From Actinoplanes campanulatus (GTDB lineage Bacteria > Actinomycetota > Actinomycetes > Mycobacteriales > Micromonosporaceae): 64,000 nt of DNA. The notes under the pieces are model-generated. The model was not told where the DNA came from, made no database searches, and was given only the letters and a program-made list of their open reading frames with translations. Location of the stretch: assembly GCF_014647795.1 (NCBI RefSeq), contig NZ_BMPW01000001.1:620001-684000 (forward strand), in the 5' to 3' direction. Below are positions 44,965 through 54,281 of this stretch, piece after piece (positions within the stretch are counted from its first letter, which is position 1; every line of letters begins with the position of its first letter). The position numbers and the translations under genes are program-made.

Positions 44965-45201
44965 CTCGTGGTGTCCCCTCAATGTCGCTCTGCCGGACGC
45001 GTCAGCCCTCGTGTCGAGGATGACGCGAAACCCATCGTGACAGCCGGACGCCACTGGCGTCACGGGTCCTCCGGGGGATCTCAGGGTCTCCCCTGGCATC
45101 GAGGCTACGCCTCCCTGAGGGGCCAGAGCGAGGCGCCGAACCCGCACACGAAACAGGCCGGGCAGTCCCCTGGGACGGCCCGGCCGATCGCGTCATGATG
45201 A

Positions 45202-45576
45202 TCAGGCGGCGTAGACGATGTCCCGCTTCGGTTTGCGGGTCGCGTGCAGCGTGGTCTTCAGCGGGGAATCCTTGCGCACGGAGACGGAGACGTCCCCTTC
45301 GGTCGTCTGACCGTCGACCGGAACCAGCACACCCTCCATGTTCTCCGCCAGGGACAGCGTGCTGCTGACCTCGCTGAGCAACTCGGAGAGGCGGGCGCCG
45401 AGCGCGTCGCAGATGGCCGCGAGCAGCTCGCTGGACGCCTCTTTCTGACCACGCTCGATCTCGGACAGATAGCCCAGGCTGACGTTTGCGGCGGTCGACA
45501 CCTCGCGCAGCGTGCGGTGCTGCCCCTGCCGGCGCGCACGAAGAGCGTCGCCGATAACGCGGCGTAGCAGGACCAT
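45202..45576 (-). CDS. clgR: XRE-family transcriptional activator ClgR
   Basis: A 124-residue regulator with an N-terminal Cro/CI-type HTH ([21 protein letters not shown], about residues 22-42, with the recognition helix [18 protein letters not shown]). This is the typical ClgR sequence; ClgR activates clp protease genes and, in mycobacteria, pspA. The ATG follows a strong GGAGGAGG. It lies 237 bases upstream of pspA on the same strand. I found no convincing ClgR box by eye. Confidence 0.88.
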   Translation of the reverse strand: MVLLRRVIGDALRARRQGQHRTLREVSTAANVSLGYLSEIERGQKEASSELLAAICDALGARLSELLSEVSSTLSLAENMEGVLVPVDGQTTEGDVSVSVRKDSPLKTTLHATRKPKRDIVYAA

Positions 45577-45735
45577 GGCACCTCCTCCTGCGAGCTCGCC
45601 GCCAGCATACGCCGGAGGCTTCCCGCAACCGTACCTGGCCCGAGCCGCCCCGACATCCCACCCCGCCGAATTCCCTGGCCCCTAGGCCCACGGCAGAACC
45701 GGGACAACAGGTGCGGTAGGGGGCGTAACCCCAGC

Positions 45736-46227
45736 TCAGGCCGCAGTCGACGCGGAACGGAGAGAGTCGGTCAGCAATTGAAGGACGGCCGTCACACTTT
45801 CGGTACGGACGGCCGCCCGGTTCCCGTCCAGTTTCAGCTCACGCACCCGGGTCTCCGAGGGGCCGGCGACCGCCACGAACACCAGCCCGACCGGCTTGCC
45901 GTCCTGCGGCTCCGGGCCCGCGACGCCGGTGGTGGCCAGGCCCCAGTCCGCGCCGCAACGCTCCCGGGCGCCCTCGGCCAGCGCGGCGGCCACGTCACCG
46001 TCGACCGGGCCCCGCTCCGCCAGCAACCCTTCCGGTACGCCGGCGAGCCGCGCCTTGAGCTCGGTCGCGTAGACCACCAGTCCGCCCCGGTAGACGGCGC
46101 TCACCCCGGGGATCTCGACGATCGTCGCGGCCACCAGACCACCGGTGAGCGACTCTGCGGTCGCCACCGTCTGCCGCCGCTCCACCAGCGCGTGCACGGC
46201 CGCTGCGGCCGCCACCGAGATGTCCAT
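45736..46227 (-). CDS. cinA: CinA C-terminal domain protein (NMN amidohydrolase PncC-like)
   Basis: A 163-residue single-domain protein of the CinA C-terminal family, which deamidates nicotinamide mononucleotide. Typical segments are TVATAESLTGGLVAATIVEI with the conserved SLTGG, YRGGLVVYATELKA, and GLATTGVAGPEPQDGKPVG. It is complete; stand-alone C-terminal CinA is usual in actinomycetes. It follows pgsA by 16 bases in a rimO-pgsA-cinA operon. Confidence 0.9.
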   Translation of the reverse strand: MDISVAAAAAVHALVERRQTVATAESLTGGLVAATIVEIPGVSAVYRGGLVVYATELKARLAGVPEGLLAERGPVDGDVAAALAEGARERCGADWGLATTGVAGPEPQDGKPVGLVFVAVAGPSETRVRELKLDGNRAAVRTESVTAVLQLLTDSLRSASTAA

Positions 46228-46243
46228 CCGGTCCTCCCGACCC

Positions 46244-46834
46244 CTAGGAGACAGCGCCCCGCCGCAACCGCAGCGCCTGGACCACGTAGTCGGCCCCGGT
46301 CACCACGGTGACCACCAGCGCGGCGCCCATCAGCACCACCCCGACGAGGTGGAACGGCTCCGGCACCGGCCACAGATACCACGCGATGGCGACGGTCTGC
46401 AGCCCGGTCTTGAGCTTGCCACCCCGGGAGGCCGGGATAACGCCGTACCGGATCACCCAGAACCGCAGCGCGGTCACGCCCCACTCACGGACCAGGATGA
46501 CCACCGTCACCCACCAGGGCAGTGCGCCGTAGAACGAGAGCAGGACCAGGGCGGTGCCGGTGAGCGCCTTGTCCGCGATCGGGTCGGCGATCTTGCCGAA
46601 CGAGGTGACCAGCGACCAGCGCCGGGCGATCCAGCCGTCCGCGAAGTCGGTCGCCGAAGCGATGCAGAAGGCGAGGCAGGCCGCGATCCGCCAGTCCGGC
46701 CGGGTCATCTCGGAGACGACGACCAGGAACAGGAAGACCGGTACGAGCACGATCCGGACGACGGTCAGCGCGTTGGCGGCGTTGTAGAGCGACACCACCC
46801 GCGCCGCCGGAGCCGGAACCGGCTCGTCGGTCAC
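46244..46834 (-). CDS. pgsA: CDP-diacylglycerol-glycerol-3-phosphate phosphatidyltransferase
   Basis: A 196-residue integral membrane enzyme that makes phosphatidylglycerophosphate. The CDP-alcohol phosphotransferase motif D-x2-DG-x2-AR-x8-G-x3-D-x3-D is complete: [13 protein letters not shown], then [11 protein letters not shown]. Several membrane helices are visible ([38 protein letters not shown]). The GTG start at 46834 overlaps the rimO stop by four bases (GTGA), so it is coupled to rimO. Confidence 0.93.
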   Translation of the reverse strand: MTDEPVPAPAARVVSLYNAANALTVVRIVLVPVFLFLVVVSEMTRPDWRIAACLAFCIASATDFADGWIARRWSLVTSFGKIADPIADKALTGTALVLLSFYGALPWWVTVVILVREWGVTALRFWVIRYGVIPASRGGKLKTGLQTVAIAWYLWPVPEPFHLVGVVLMGAALVVTVVTGADYVVQALRLRRGAVS

Positions 46835-48288
46835 CGCGTCACCGGGGCGGCCGAGATCATCTCGACAGGGACGGCGATCAGGTCCACACCCTCGGTGCCG
46901 GTGACCCTCGCCCGGACCAGGTCGCCGGGGCGCAGCATCGACAGGTCCACCCCGGCGTCGCCGGTGACCAGGCTGGTCGAGCCGTCCACCTCGGGCGCCT
47001 GGTGCTCGGCGCGGCCCTCGATCTCGTCGCCGTCGATCGCGTCGATCAGCACCTCGACGGTGTCGCCGATCCGGTCCTCGGCGCGCTGGGCGCACAGCTC
47101 CTCGGCGAGCGCGACGACCCGGTCGTACCGCCGCTTGATGGTGGCGTCGCTCACCTTGCGGTCCAGGCCGGCGGCCTCGGTGCCGTCCTCGTCGCTGTAG
47201 TCGAAGACGCCGATGGCGTCGAGCCGGGCCTCGGTGAGGAAGCGGACCAGCTCGTCCACGTCCTGCCTGGTCTCGCCGGGGAAGCCGACGATGAAGTTGC
47301 TCCGGGCGCCGGCCCCGGGCGCCAGCTTCCGCGCCGAGTCGAGCAGCTCGAGGAAGCGCTCGGTGGACCCGAACCGCCGCATCCGGCGCAGCACCGGCTC
47401 GCTGGAGTGCTGGAACGACAGGTCGAAGTAGGCGGCCACGCCGGGCGTGGTGGCGATCGCCTCGACCAGACCGGGACGGGTCTCGGCGGGTTGCAGGTAG
47501 CTGGCCCGCACCCGGACGATGCCGTCGACCGCGGCCAGCTGGGGCAGCAGCTTCTCCAGCAGGCGCGGGTCGCCCAGATCCTTCCCGTACGACGTGCTGT
47601 TCTCACTGACCAGCACCAGCTCGCGGACGCCGGTCTTGGCCAGCCACTCGGCCTCGGCGAGCAGCTCCTGCGGGTCGCGGGAGACGAAGGCGCCGCGGAA
47701 CGCCGGGATCGCGCAGAACGCGCAGCGCCGGTCGCAGCCGCTGGCCAGTTTCAGCGAGGCCACCGGGCCGGTGTCGAGCCGGCGGCGCAGCACCTTGCGC
47801 AGGTGGGCCGGGGTGTGCTCGTCGACGGTCGCGTGACCGGGGACGACCACCTTGGCGGCCTGCCGCTTCACCGGGGTGATCGGGAGCAGCTCACGGCGGT
47901 CGCGGGGGGTGTGCGCGTCCAGGCTCTCGCCGCGCAGCACGCTCTCCAGCCGGTCGGTGATGTCGGTGTAGTCGTCGAAGCCGAGCACCGCGTTCGCCTC
48001 GGGGAGGTTGTCGGCGAGCTCCTTGCCGTAGCGCTCCGCCATGCAGCCGGCGGCGACCACCTTGGCGCCGGTGTCGGCCGCGGCGAGCAGCGTGTCGATC
48101 GAGTCCTGCTTCGCCTTCTCGACGAAACCGCAGGTGTTGACGACGACCACGTCCGCGCCCTCGGCGTCGGTGCCGACCTCCCAGCCGCCGGCGTCGAGGC
48201 GGGCGGCCAGCTCTTCCGAGTCGACCTCGTTACGGGCGCAGCCCAGCGTCAGTAGCGCGACACGGCGGGTGGGAGAGGTTCCAGACAC
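46831..48288 (-). CDS. rimO: ribosomal protein S12 methylthiotransferase RimO
   Basis: A radical-SAM enzyme that methylthiolates an aspartate of ribosomal protein S12. The N-terminal domain has cysteines in [23 protein letters not shown] and AAGCMAERY. The radical-SAM motif is [13 protein letters not shown], and the segment [15 protein letters not shown] is RimO-like. A TRAM domain follows. At 485 residues it has the usual length. The GTG start at 48288 is 88 bases from the divergent HTH gene. Confidence 0.95.
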   Translation of the reverse strand: MSGTSPTRRVALLTLGCARNEVDSEELAARLDAGGWEVGTDAEGADVVVVNTCGFVEKAKQDSIDTLLAAADTGAKVVAAGCMAERYGKELADNLPEANAVLGFDDYTDITDRLESVLRGESLDAHTPRDRRELLPITPVKRQAAKVVVPGHATVDEHTPAHLRKVLRRRLDTGPVASLKLASGCDRRCAFCAIPAFRGAFVSRDPQELLAEAEWLAKTGVRELVLVSENSTSYGKDLGDPRLLEKLLPQLAAVDGIVRVRASYLQPAETRPGLVEAIATTPGVAAYFDLSFQHSSEPVLRRMRRFGSTERFLELLDSARKLAPGAGARSNFIVGFPGETRQDVDELVRFLTEARLDAIGVFDYSDEDGTEAAGLDRKVSDATIKRRYDRVVALAEELCAQRAEDRIGDTVEVLIDAIDGDEIEGRAEHQAPEVDGSTSLVTGDAGVDLSMLRPGDLVRARVTGTEGVDLIAVPVEMISAAPVTR

Positions 48289-48355
48289 CCGCCAAGGTTA
48301 CCGGGCAGCCCGGCGTGGTCGTTCCTCCGCTCGTCCAGCTTCTAGCGCCAAACGC

Positions 48356-48371
48356 GATTGACAATACGATT
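48356..48371. promoter_or_regulatory. possible operator before the HTH regulator
   Basis: GATTGACAATACGATT lies 5 bases before the GTG start. It contains ATTG-A-CAAT (48357-48365) and two CGATTG direct repeats 12 bases apart (48355, 48367). A related GATTGACATTAGATGG occurs at 49013-49028 before the next gene. Position so near the start suits a repressor site better than a -35 box. Confidence 0.45.
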
Positions 48372-48376
48372 GCCCG

Positions 48377-49018
48377 GTGACGACCTCGGAGAACTGGGAC
48401 GATCTCGCCGCGGTGACGGCGCTGAGCGATGGGGTGCGGCGCTCGGCGTACCAGGCGGTGGCCGACGGCGGGCCGGAGCCGGTCGGCCGCGACGAGGTGG
48501 CCGACACGCTCGGCGTGGGCCGTACCCTGGCCGCCTTCCATCTCGACAAGCTGGTCGACGCCGGGCTGCTCGAGGTCTCCTACGCCCGCCGGACCGGCCG
48601 CAGCGGGCCGGGCGCCGGGCGGCCCGCCAAGCTGTACCGGGTGGTGCCCTGGGAGCACTCGGTCAGTGTGCCGCCGCGCGCCTATCGCGACGCCGCGGAG
48701 ATGCTCGCCGAGGCGGTGGACCGCAGCGGCGCCGATCAGGCCCTCTACGAGGTGGCCCGGGAGCAGGGCCGGCGGGAGCCGGCGAGCGACCCGGCCGCGG
48801 CCCTCGCCGTGCGGGGCTACTCCCCGGTCGCCGGGCCGGACCGGATCGAGCTGCGGAACTGCCCCTTCCACCGGCTCGCCGAGGAGTTCCCACCCCTGAT
48901 CTGCGGGATGAACCTGGCGCTCATCGACGGCATGGTGGCGGGCTCCGGGTGGACCGCGCGGATGGACCCGGCGCCCGGCCGGTGCTGCGTGACCCTCTGT
49001 AAAAACAAATCTGATTGA
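48377..49018 (+). CDS. winged-helix regulator with a Cys-rich C-terminus (COG2345/SufR-like)
   Basis: A 213-residue regulator. Residues about 12-75 are an ArsR/DeoR-like winged helix (EVADTLGVGRTLAAFHLDKL). The C-terminal domain has NCPFHRLAEEFPPLICGMN with Cys162 and Cys176, then Cys203/204 and Cys208. This pattern resembles iron-sulfur-binding regulators such as SufR, so metal or redox sensing is likely but not proven. The GTG start follows the ATTGACAAT motif, and a similar motif overlaps its own stop. The DUF3291 gene follows by 31 bases and is a probable target. Confidence 0.82.
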   Translation: MTTSENWDDLAAVTALSDGVRRSAYQAVADGGPEPVGRDEVADTLGVGRTLAAFHLDKLVDAGLLEVSYARRTGRSGPGAGRPAKLYRVVPWEHSVSVPPRAYRDAAEMLAEAVDRSGADQALYEVAREQGRREPASDPAAALAVRGYSPVAGPDRIELRNCPFHRLAEEFPPLICGMNLALIDGMVAGSGWTARMDPAPGRCCVTLCKNKSD

Positions 49019-49028
49019 CATTAGATGG
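49013..49028. promoter_or_regulatory. copy of the regulator-associated motif before the DUF3291 gene
   Basis: GATTGACATTAGATGG overlaps the TGA of the HTH gene and lies about 20 bases before the next start. Together with the preceding ATCT (49009-49012) it forms ATCT-N10-AGAT. It shares GATTGACA with the site at 48356. Confidence 0.4.
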
Positions 49029-49049
49029 TGGGACTGGTGAGGTGGACGC

Positions 49050-49535
49050 ATGACCGACTTCCACCTGGCCCAGATGAATGTCGCCCGCTTGAGAGCCCCG
49101 CTGGAAGACCCGTCCGTCGCCGAGTTCGTGGCCGGCCTCGATCTGATGAACGAGCTGGCCGACCGCTCGCCAGGCTTCGTCTGGCGGCTCAAGGAGGAGG
49201 ACGTCGACGAGGCCACCCTGCCGGGCCCACGCGATCCCGCCGTGATCGCCACGATGTCGGTGTGGGAGTCGCTGGAGCATCTCCGGGCGTACGTGTACCA
49301 GTCGGCCCACCTCGACTACCTGCGCCAGCGCCGCGACTGGTTCGTGCCCGGCGGCTCGGCGCTGGTGCTGTGGTGGGTGGAGGCCGGCCACATCCCGAGC
49401 CTCCAGGAGGGCCTGAAGCGCATCCACCGGCTGTCCACGGAAGGGCCCGGGCCGGAGGCGTTCACCTTCCGGCAGACGTTCAGTCCCCGCCCACCCGCAG
49501 AGCGGCCAGAGCTTCTTCCAGCTCGTCCGGCTTGA
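49050..49535 (+). CDS. DUF3291 protein
   Basis: A 161-residue protein of the DUF3291 family, a ferredoxin-like (dimeric alpha/beta barrel-like) fold of unknown function. Typical segments are [52 protein letters not shown] and [20 protein letters not shown]. It probably forms an operon with the upstream HTH regulator. Its last 56 bases overlap the end of the convergent ftsK gene; the residues after TFRQTFS lie in the overlap and are Pro/Ala-rich. Confidence 0.85.
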   Translation: MTDFHLAQMNVARLRAPLEDPSVAEFVAGLDLMNELADRSPGFVWRLKEEDVDEATLPGPRDPAVIATMSVWESLEHLRAYVYQSAHLDYLRQRRDWFVPGGSALVLWWVEAGHIPSLQEGLKRIHRLSTEGPGPEAFTFRQTFSPRPPAERPELLPARPA

Positions 49536-51996
49536 CCAGCACATCGCGTGCCTTCGAGCCCTCGGAGGGGCCGACGATCCCGCGGGTCTCCATCAGGTCC
49601 ATGAGCCGGCCCGCCTTGGCGAAACCGACGCGCAGCTTGCGCTGGAGCATCGAGGTCGAGCCGAACTGACTGGTCACCACCAGCTCGATCGCCTGGATCA
49701 GCAACTGGAGGTCGTCGCCGATCTCCTCGTCGATCTCCTTCTTCTTGCTGGGCGGCGCGTCGGTGACGCCCTCACGGAACTCCGGCTCGCGCTGGTTCCG
49801 GCAGAACTCGACGACCGCCGCGATCTCCTTCTCGTCGACCCAGGCGCCCTGAATGCGGACCGGCTTCGAGGCGCCCATCGGCAGGAAGAGGCCGTCACCG
49901 CGGCCGAGCAGCTTCTCGGCGCCGGGCTGGTCCAGGATGACCCGGCTGTCGGCGAGCGAGGAGGTGGCGAAGGCCAGGCGGGACGGCACGTTCGCCTTGA
50001 TCAGGCCGGTGACCACATCGACCGACGGGCGCTGGGTGGCCAGCACCAGGTGGATGCCGGCGGCCCGGGCCAGCTGGGTGATCCGGACGACCGAGTCCTC
50101 CACGTCGCGCGGGGCGACCATCATCAGGTCGGCCAGCTCGTCGATGATCACCAGGAGGTAGGGGTAGGGCTTCATCTCCCGCTCGCTGCCCGGCGGCGGC
50201 TTGATCTCGCCGCTGCGGAGCTTGCGGTTGAAGTCGTCGATGTGGCGGACCCCGTTCGCGGCGAGGTCGTCGTAGCGCATGTCCATCTCGCGGACCACCC
50301 ACTCCAGGGCGTCCGCGGCCTTCTTCGGGTTGGTGATGATCGGCGTGACGAGGTGCGGGATGCCCTCGTAGGCGGTCATCTCCACCCGCTTGGGGTCGAC
50401 CAGCAGCAGGCGGACCTCGTCCGGCGTCGCCCGGGTCAGGAGCGAGACCAGCAGCGAGTTGAGGCAGGAGCTCTTACCGGCGCCGGTGGCGCCCGCGATC
50501 AGGATGTGCGGCATCTTGGCGAGGTTCGCCGTGACGAACCCGCCCTCGATGTCCTTGCCGAGCGCCACCAGCATCGGGTGGTGGTCGCCGGTGGCCGCCC
50601 GGGAGCGCAGCACGTCGCCGAGCGAGACGTTCTCCGGGTCGGTGTTCGGGATCTCCACGCCGACCGCGCTCTTGCCCGGGATCGGGCTGAGGATCCGCAC
50701 GTCCGGCGACTTCACGGCGTAGGCGATGTTGCGGGAGAGCTGGGTGATCCGCTCGACCTTGGTGCCGGGGCCGATCTCCACCTCGTACCGGGTGACGGTC
50801 GGGCCGCGGGTGAAGCCGGTGACCACGGCGTCCACGTTGAACTGGTCGAAGACACCGGTCAGCGCGGCCATGATCTCGTCGTTGGCGCGGCTGCGGGCCT
50901 TCGGCGGGGCGCCGGTGGCGAGCAGGTTCGGCGGCGGCAGCCGGTAGTCGCCCTTGACCGCCGAGATCTCCAACTGCTCGGCCCGGGTGGGCGCCGGCGA
51001 GTGCTCGGGCGGCGGCTTCTTCCGGGTCTTCGGCAGCTTCGGCAGGGCCACCGTGTCGTGCAGGATGAGTTCCTCGTCGAAGTCGTCCGGCGGTTCCTGA
51101 TCGAGGGGCGGCGGAGGCTCGGCCATCGTGGCCTGGCGGCGCCGGGCGGGGCGGCGCGGCTTCGCGGGCGGCTCCTCCTCGTCGTCCGGGTCGTCGTCCA
51201 GGTCCAGCGACGGGCGCGGCGTGTGCTTGCCGGAGCGCCCGGAGACCAGGTCGAGCAGGAGCACCACCCGCTCCGGGACCTTGGCGATCGGCGTCGCGGT
51301 GATGACCAGCAGGCCGAAGACGAAGAGCAGCAACAGCAGGGGGACGGCCACCCACGCCGTGACGGCCCGCTCCAGCAGGCCGCCGATGCCGAAGCCGAGC
51401 AGTCCGCCGGCCTGCCCCACCTCGGGTTTTTCGACCTCGGGTCCGGAGATGTGCAGCAGCGCCGCGGTGGCCACAATGATCGCCGTCCAGCCGACCAGGG
51501 TCCGGCCGCGATGCTCCGGGTCGGCCGGCTCCCGCATCAGCCGGATCGCGCCGAAGAGGAGCAGCAGCGGCAGCAGCACGGCCAGGCTGCCCAGGAAGAG
51601 CCGCACCATGTCGGCCACCCAGACCCCGACCGGCCCGGCGCTGCCCGCCCAGACCGCGACCGCGATCAGGATGGCGGCGCCGAGCATGAAGAGGCCCGCG
51701 CCGTCCCGGCGGTGCTCGGGCGCGATGCTCCGGGCGGTGGCGGCCTGCCGTCCGGCGCCACGGGCCAGCCAGCCCACCCCGCCGGCCAGGCCCATCCAGA
51801 GGGCGCCGAGGCCACGGGCCAGGCCGGGCCCGACGGCCGGTGGTTGCTTCCGGACCGCGGGGCGCCGTGTGGGAGTCTTACGCGCGGTCGTCTTGCCGGT
51901 GGCTTTGCGCGCCGGCTGACGGGCACGGTTGACCGCCGCGCCCCGGGTTGTGGACGCGGCGCGGCTCCGGCCCGCCGGAGGAGTTCGGCCCGCCAT
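49480..51996 (-). CDS. ftsK: DNA translocase FtsK
   Basis: Septal DNA pump for chromosome segregation. The protein has about 838 residues from ATG 51996. A basic N-terminus is followed by several membrane helices (about 75-215), an acidic Pro-rich linker (about 240-330), a RecA-like motor with Walker [12 protein letters not shown] and Walker [15 protein letters not shown], and a C-terminal winged-helix gamma domain ([20 protein letters not shown]). This is the short-linker actinobacterial form. A GTG three codons upstream (52005) is an alternative start. It overlaps DUF3291 tail to tail. Confidence 0.95.
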   Translation of the reverse strand: MAGRTPPAGRSRAASTTRGAAVNRARQPARKATGKTTARKTPTRRPAVRKQPPAVGPGLARGLGALWMGLAGGVGWLARGAGRQAATARSIAPEHRRDGAGLFMLGAAILIAVAVWAGSAGPVGVWVADMVRLFLGSLAVLLPLLLLFGAIRLMREPADPEHRGRTLVGWTAIIVATAALLHISGPEVEKPEVGQAGGLLGFGIGGLLERAVTAWVAVPLLLLLFVFGLLVITATPIAKVPERVVLLLDLVSGRSGKHTPRPSLDLDDDPDDEEEPPAKPRRPARRRQATMAEPPPPLDQEPPDDFDEELILHDTVALPKLPKTRKKPPPEHSPAPTRAEQLEISAVKGDYRLPPPNLLATGAPPKARSRANDEIMAALTGVFDQFNVDAVVTGFTRGPTVTRYEVEIGPGTKVERITQLSRNIAYAVKSPDVRILSPIPGKSAVGVEIPNTDPENVSLGDVLRSRAATGDHHPMLVALGKDIEGGFVTANLAKMPHILIAGATGAGKSSCLNSLLVSLLTRATPDEVRLLLVDPKRVEMTAYEGIPHLVTPIITNPKKAADALEWVVREMDMRYDDLAANGVRHIDDFNRKLRSGEIKPPPGSEREMKPYPYLLVIIDELADLMMVAPRDVEDSVVRITQLARAAGIHLVLATQRPSVDVVTGLIKANVPSRLAFATSSLADSRVILDQPGAEKLLGRGDGLFLPMGASKPVRIQGAWVDEKEIAAVVEFCRNQREPEFREGVTDAPPSKKKEIDEEIGDDLQLLIQAIELVVTSQFGSTSMLQRKLRVGFAKAGRLMDLMETRGIVGPSEGSKARDVLVKPDELEEALAALRVGGD

Positions 51997-52043
51997 GGAT
52001 GTCACCGTAGCGGTGGCCGGGCGATCCTTCGAGAAGGCGCACC

Positions 52044-52502
52044 GTGACTGCTTTTCACTTTCCCGGCATTTACCATCGCAAGGTGCAACCTCTCAGCAAC
52101 GACATGATCAAAGCCGCGTTGGACAAACGAGGCTTCTCCTACTTCGTCGATGCCGACGGTGACATCGCCGGCAACTTCCAGAACAACCTCATCTACTTCT
52201 TCCGCCTCGGTGAGCGGAAGGAGATCCTCCAGGTGCGGGCCATGATGCAGCACGTCTTCCCGGTCGGTGAGGTCCCGAAGCTGTACGAGTTCTGCAACAC
52301 CTGGAACCGCGACCAGCTCTGGCCGAAGGCGTACGTGCAGGTCACCGACGACGGCCAGGCCATCGTGGTGGGCGAGGTGACCAGCGACTGGGAACACGGC
52401 GCCACCGTCGAGCAACTCGATCAGGTGCTGCTCTGCGGCATCGCGACCGGGTGCCGTCTCGGCGAGGCGCTGGGCGAACTGAAATCGGGGTCCCCGCGCT
52501 GA
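52044..52502 (+). CDS. YbjN-domain protein
   Basis: A 152-residue protein of the YbjN family (type III secretion chaperone-like fold; YbjN is a sensory-transduction-type regulator in E. coli). Core segments are [38 protein letters not shown] and [19 protein letters not shown]. The GTG at 52044 has GAAGG eight bases upstream; a later in-frame GTG at 52083 is possible. Its specific role is unknown. A hairpin overlaps its stop. Confidence 0.82.
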   Translation: MTAFHFPGIYHRKVQPLSNDMIKAALDKRGFSYFVDADGDIAGNFQNNLIYFFRLGERKEILQVRAMMQHVFPVGEVPKLYEFCNTWNRDQLWPKAYVQVTDDGQAIVVGEVTSDWEHGATVEQLDQVLLCGIATGCRLGEALGELKSGSPR

Positions 52503-52518
52503 GCACGAGGACCCCGAT
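52484..52518 (+). terminator. hairpin terminator overlapping the YbjN stop
   Basis: ATCGGGGTCC (52484-52493) and GGACCCCGAT (52509-52518) are perfect 10-base arms with a 15-base loop. The TGA stop (52500-52502) lies in the loop. No T-run follows. Confidence 0.55.
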
Positions 52519-52614
52519 CGGATGCCGGGTCACGGATTCCCGGCCGGGCTGAGGTGACCGGACCCGGCGGCGGAGCCGGGCGGCTTCCACGCCCGGCCCA
52601 CCGAGTCGTCAGGA

Positions 52615-54165
52615 CTACTGCACGTTGAACCCGAGGCTGTACCCGCCGGTGCCGGCGGACGCCACGACCACGTACCGGTAGGTGCCGGAGCGGCCGGTGA
52701 AGCTCAGGGTCTTGTCGCCGTCACCGGTGGCCCGGGCCACCGTGCGGAAGTCGCCACGGTTGTTGAGCCGCTGCAGGACCAGGTCGAAGTCGGCGCCGTC
52801 CGGAGCGTCCAGGCAGGCGGTGTGCGTGCCGGCCCGGGCCCGGTAGGCGCCGCCGTTCGGCTGTGCCTGGGCCTGACCGGTCCGGTTGATCGTGCCGCTC
52901 CGCTGCACCGGGAGGGCGTCACACGCGGACGCCTCCCCACCCTCCTCAGCGGGCGGGGCGGTGGTCGGCGTAGCGGCCCCGCCACCGTCGCCCTCGCTGG
53001 TGACCAGGGTCAGGTTCTGCGCCGCCAGGATCTCGTTGACCGGCTGGAAGAAGGTCTCGCCGCCCACCGTGCAGTCGCCGGAACCACCCGAGGTGACGCC
53101 CTGGGCCTGGTCGCCGGAGAGCCACGGGCCGCCGGAGTCGCCGCCCTCGGCGCAGACGTCGGTCCGGGTCAGGCCGGTGACGGCGCCCTCCGGGTAGCGG
53201 ACGGTCTGGTTCTTGGCCAGGATCGTGCCGCAGAACGTGCCGGTGGTGGAACCGGAGCGGCAGACCGCCGCGCCGACCGGGGCCTCGGTGTTGCCGGCCA
53301 CCGGCAGCTCGTTGCCCTGGAAGTCGTTGACCACCGGGCGCGGCGTCCAGTCGTCGTTCACCGCGACGAAGCCCATGTCGGCATCGCCCGGGAAGACCGA
53401 GAACTCCACGGTGCCCTGGGCCTGGTTGTTGAAGCCGATGGTGGTGGTGCCCTCCTCGCCACAGTGGCCGGCCGTGACGAAGCCGGTCGTCACCGAGAAG
53501 CCGATCGAGCAGCGCGCCTGCCCGCCATCGACGTTGATGAAGTACGGGTCGGCGCCACGCACGTCGAACAGCGGCTTCGGCTGAGCCTTGCTGACCTTCA
53601 CGGTCACCGCGTCGGACGAGACGCCGGCCGACCTCGCGGCCGCGAGCGCCGCCGACTTCGCGGCCGGCTGCGCGACCACGACCACCTTGTTGGTGGTCAC
53701 GTCGACGTACCAGCCGGTCAGGCCGTCGGTGTCGGCGGCGGCCGCGTCCAGCTTGGTCTTCGCCGCGTCCAGCTCGGCCTCACTCCGCTTGACCAGCACC
53801 GGGACGGCACCGGCGGCCTTCACCACGGACACCGCCCCGGCGTCGGTCACGGCGACCTTGAGCGTGGTGCCGTCGGACGCGAGCCAGGCGCCGCCGAAGT
53901 CCTCGCCGGTCTGGGCGGCCAGCGTCGCGGAGACGCCTCCGGCCCATTCCGAACGGGCCAACCGCGTGGCCGCCTGCTCGCCGTCGAGGCCGAGGTCGCG
54001 TTTCATCGCCGCGAGCAACTCCGGGGAGAGACCCCCCGGAGTTCCGGTCGCGGCCGTCGACCGGCCGTCCTCGTCGGTGCCGGCCAGCGACGGCAGGGTG
54101 AACGCGACTGCTGCCGCGCCCGCCACCGCCACCACCGCTGCCACGGCGATCGGTCTGCGCTGCAT
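52615..54165 (-). CDS. secreted S1-family serine protease (streptogrisin-like) with C-terminal beta domain
   Basis: A 516-residue preproprotein. A signal peptide (MQRRPIAVAAVVAVAGAAAV) is followed by an alpha-lytic/streptogrisin-type propeptide (about 45-200) that assists folding. The mature protease has the triad His234 (TAGHC), Asp263 (DADMGF) and Ser344 (GGDSGGP), all present. After a linker, about 100 C-terminal residues form a PPC-like beta domain (GADFDLVLQRLNN). ATG 54165 follows GGAGGGAG and begins the signal peptide. It is probably released outside the cell. Confidence 0.9.
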   Translation of the reverse strand: MQRRPIAVAAVVAVAGAAAVAFTLPSLAGTDEDGRSTAATGTPGGLSPELLAAMKRDLGLDGEQAATRLARSEWAGGVSATLAAQTGEDFGGAWLASDGTTLKVAVTDAGAVSVVKAAGAVPVLVKRSEAELDAAKTKLDAAAADTDGLTGWYVDVTTNKVVVVAQPAAKSAALAAARSAGVSSDAVTVKVSKAQPKPLFDVRGADPYFINVDGGQARCSIGFSVTTGFVTAGHCGEEGTTTIGFNNQAQGTVEFSVFPGDADMGFVAVNDDWTPRPVVNDFQGNELPVAGNTEAPVGAAVCRSGSTTGTFCGTILAKNQTVRYPEGAVTGLTRTDVCAEGGDSGGPWLSGDQAQGVTSGGSGDCTVGGETFFQPVNEILAAQNLTLVTSEGDGGGAATPTTAPPAEEGGEASACDALPVQRSGTINRTGQAQAQPNGGAYRARAGTHTACLDAPDGADFDLVLQRLNNRGDFRTVARATGDGDKTLSFTGRSGTYRYVVVASAGTGGYSLGFNVQ

Positions 54166-54281
54166 CTGGAAGACTCCCTCCGCCACGGGTGCCGTGGGGG
54201 CGGCACCGGTGCCTGGGAGTACGCAGCCCGTACGAAGATGGTTGAAAAGTCCCGCGTGATCCTTATGGATTCACAGACTTC

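Noticed and set aside
44965-45201. ClgR binding site before pspA
   Set aside because: No stretch matched a ClgR-type palindrome well enough by eye.
45736-46227. cinA as a truncated gene
   Set aside because: Only the C-terminal CinA domain is present, but this is the normal complete form in actinomycetes and the frame is intact.
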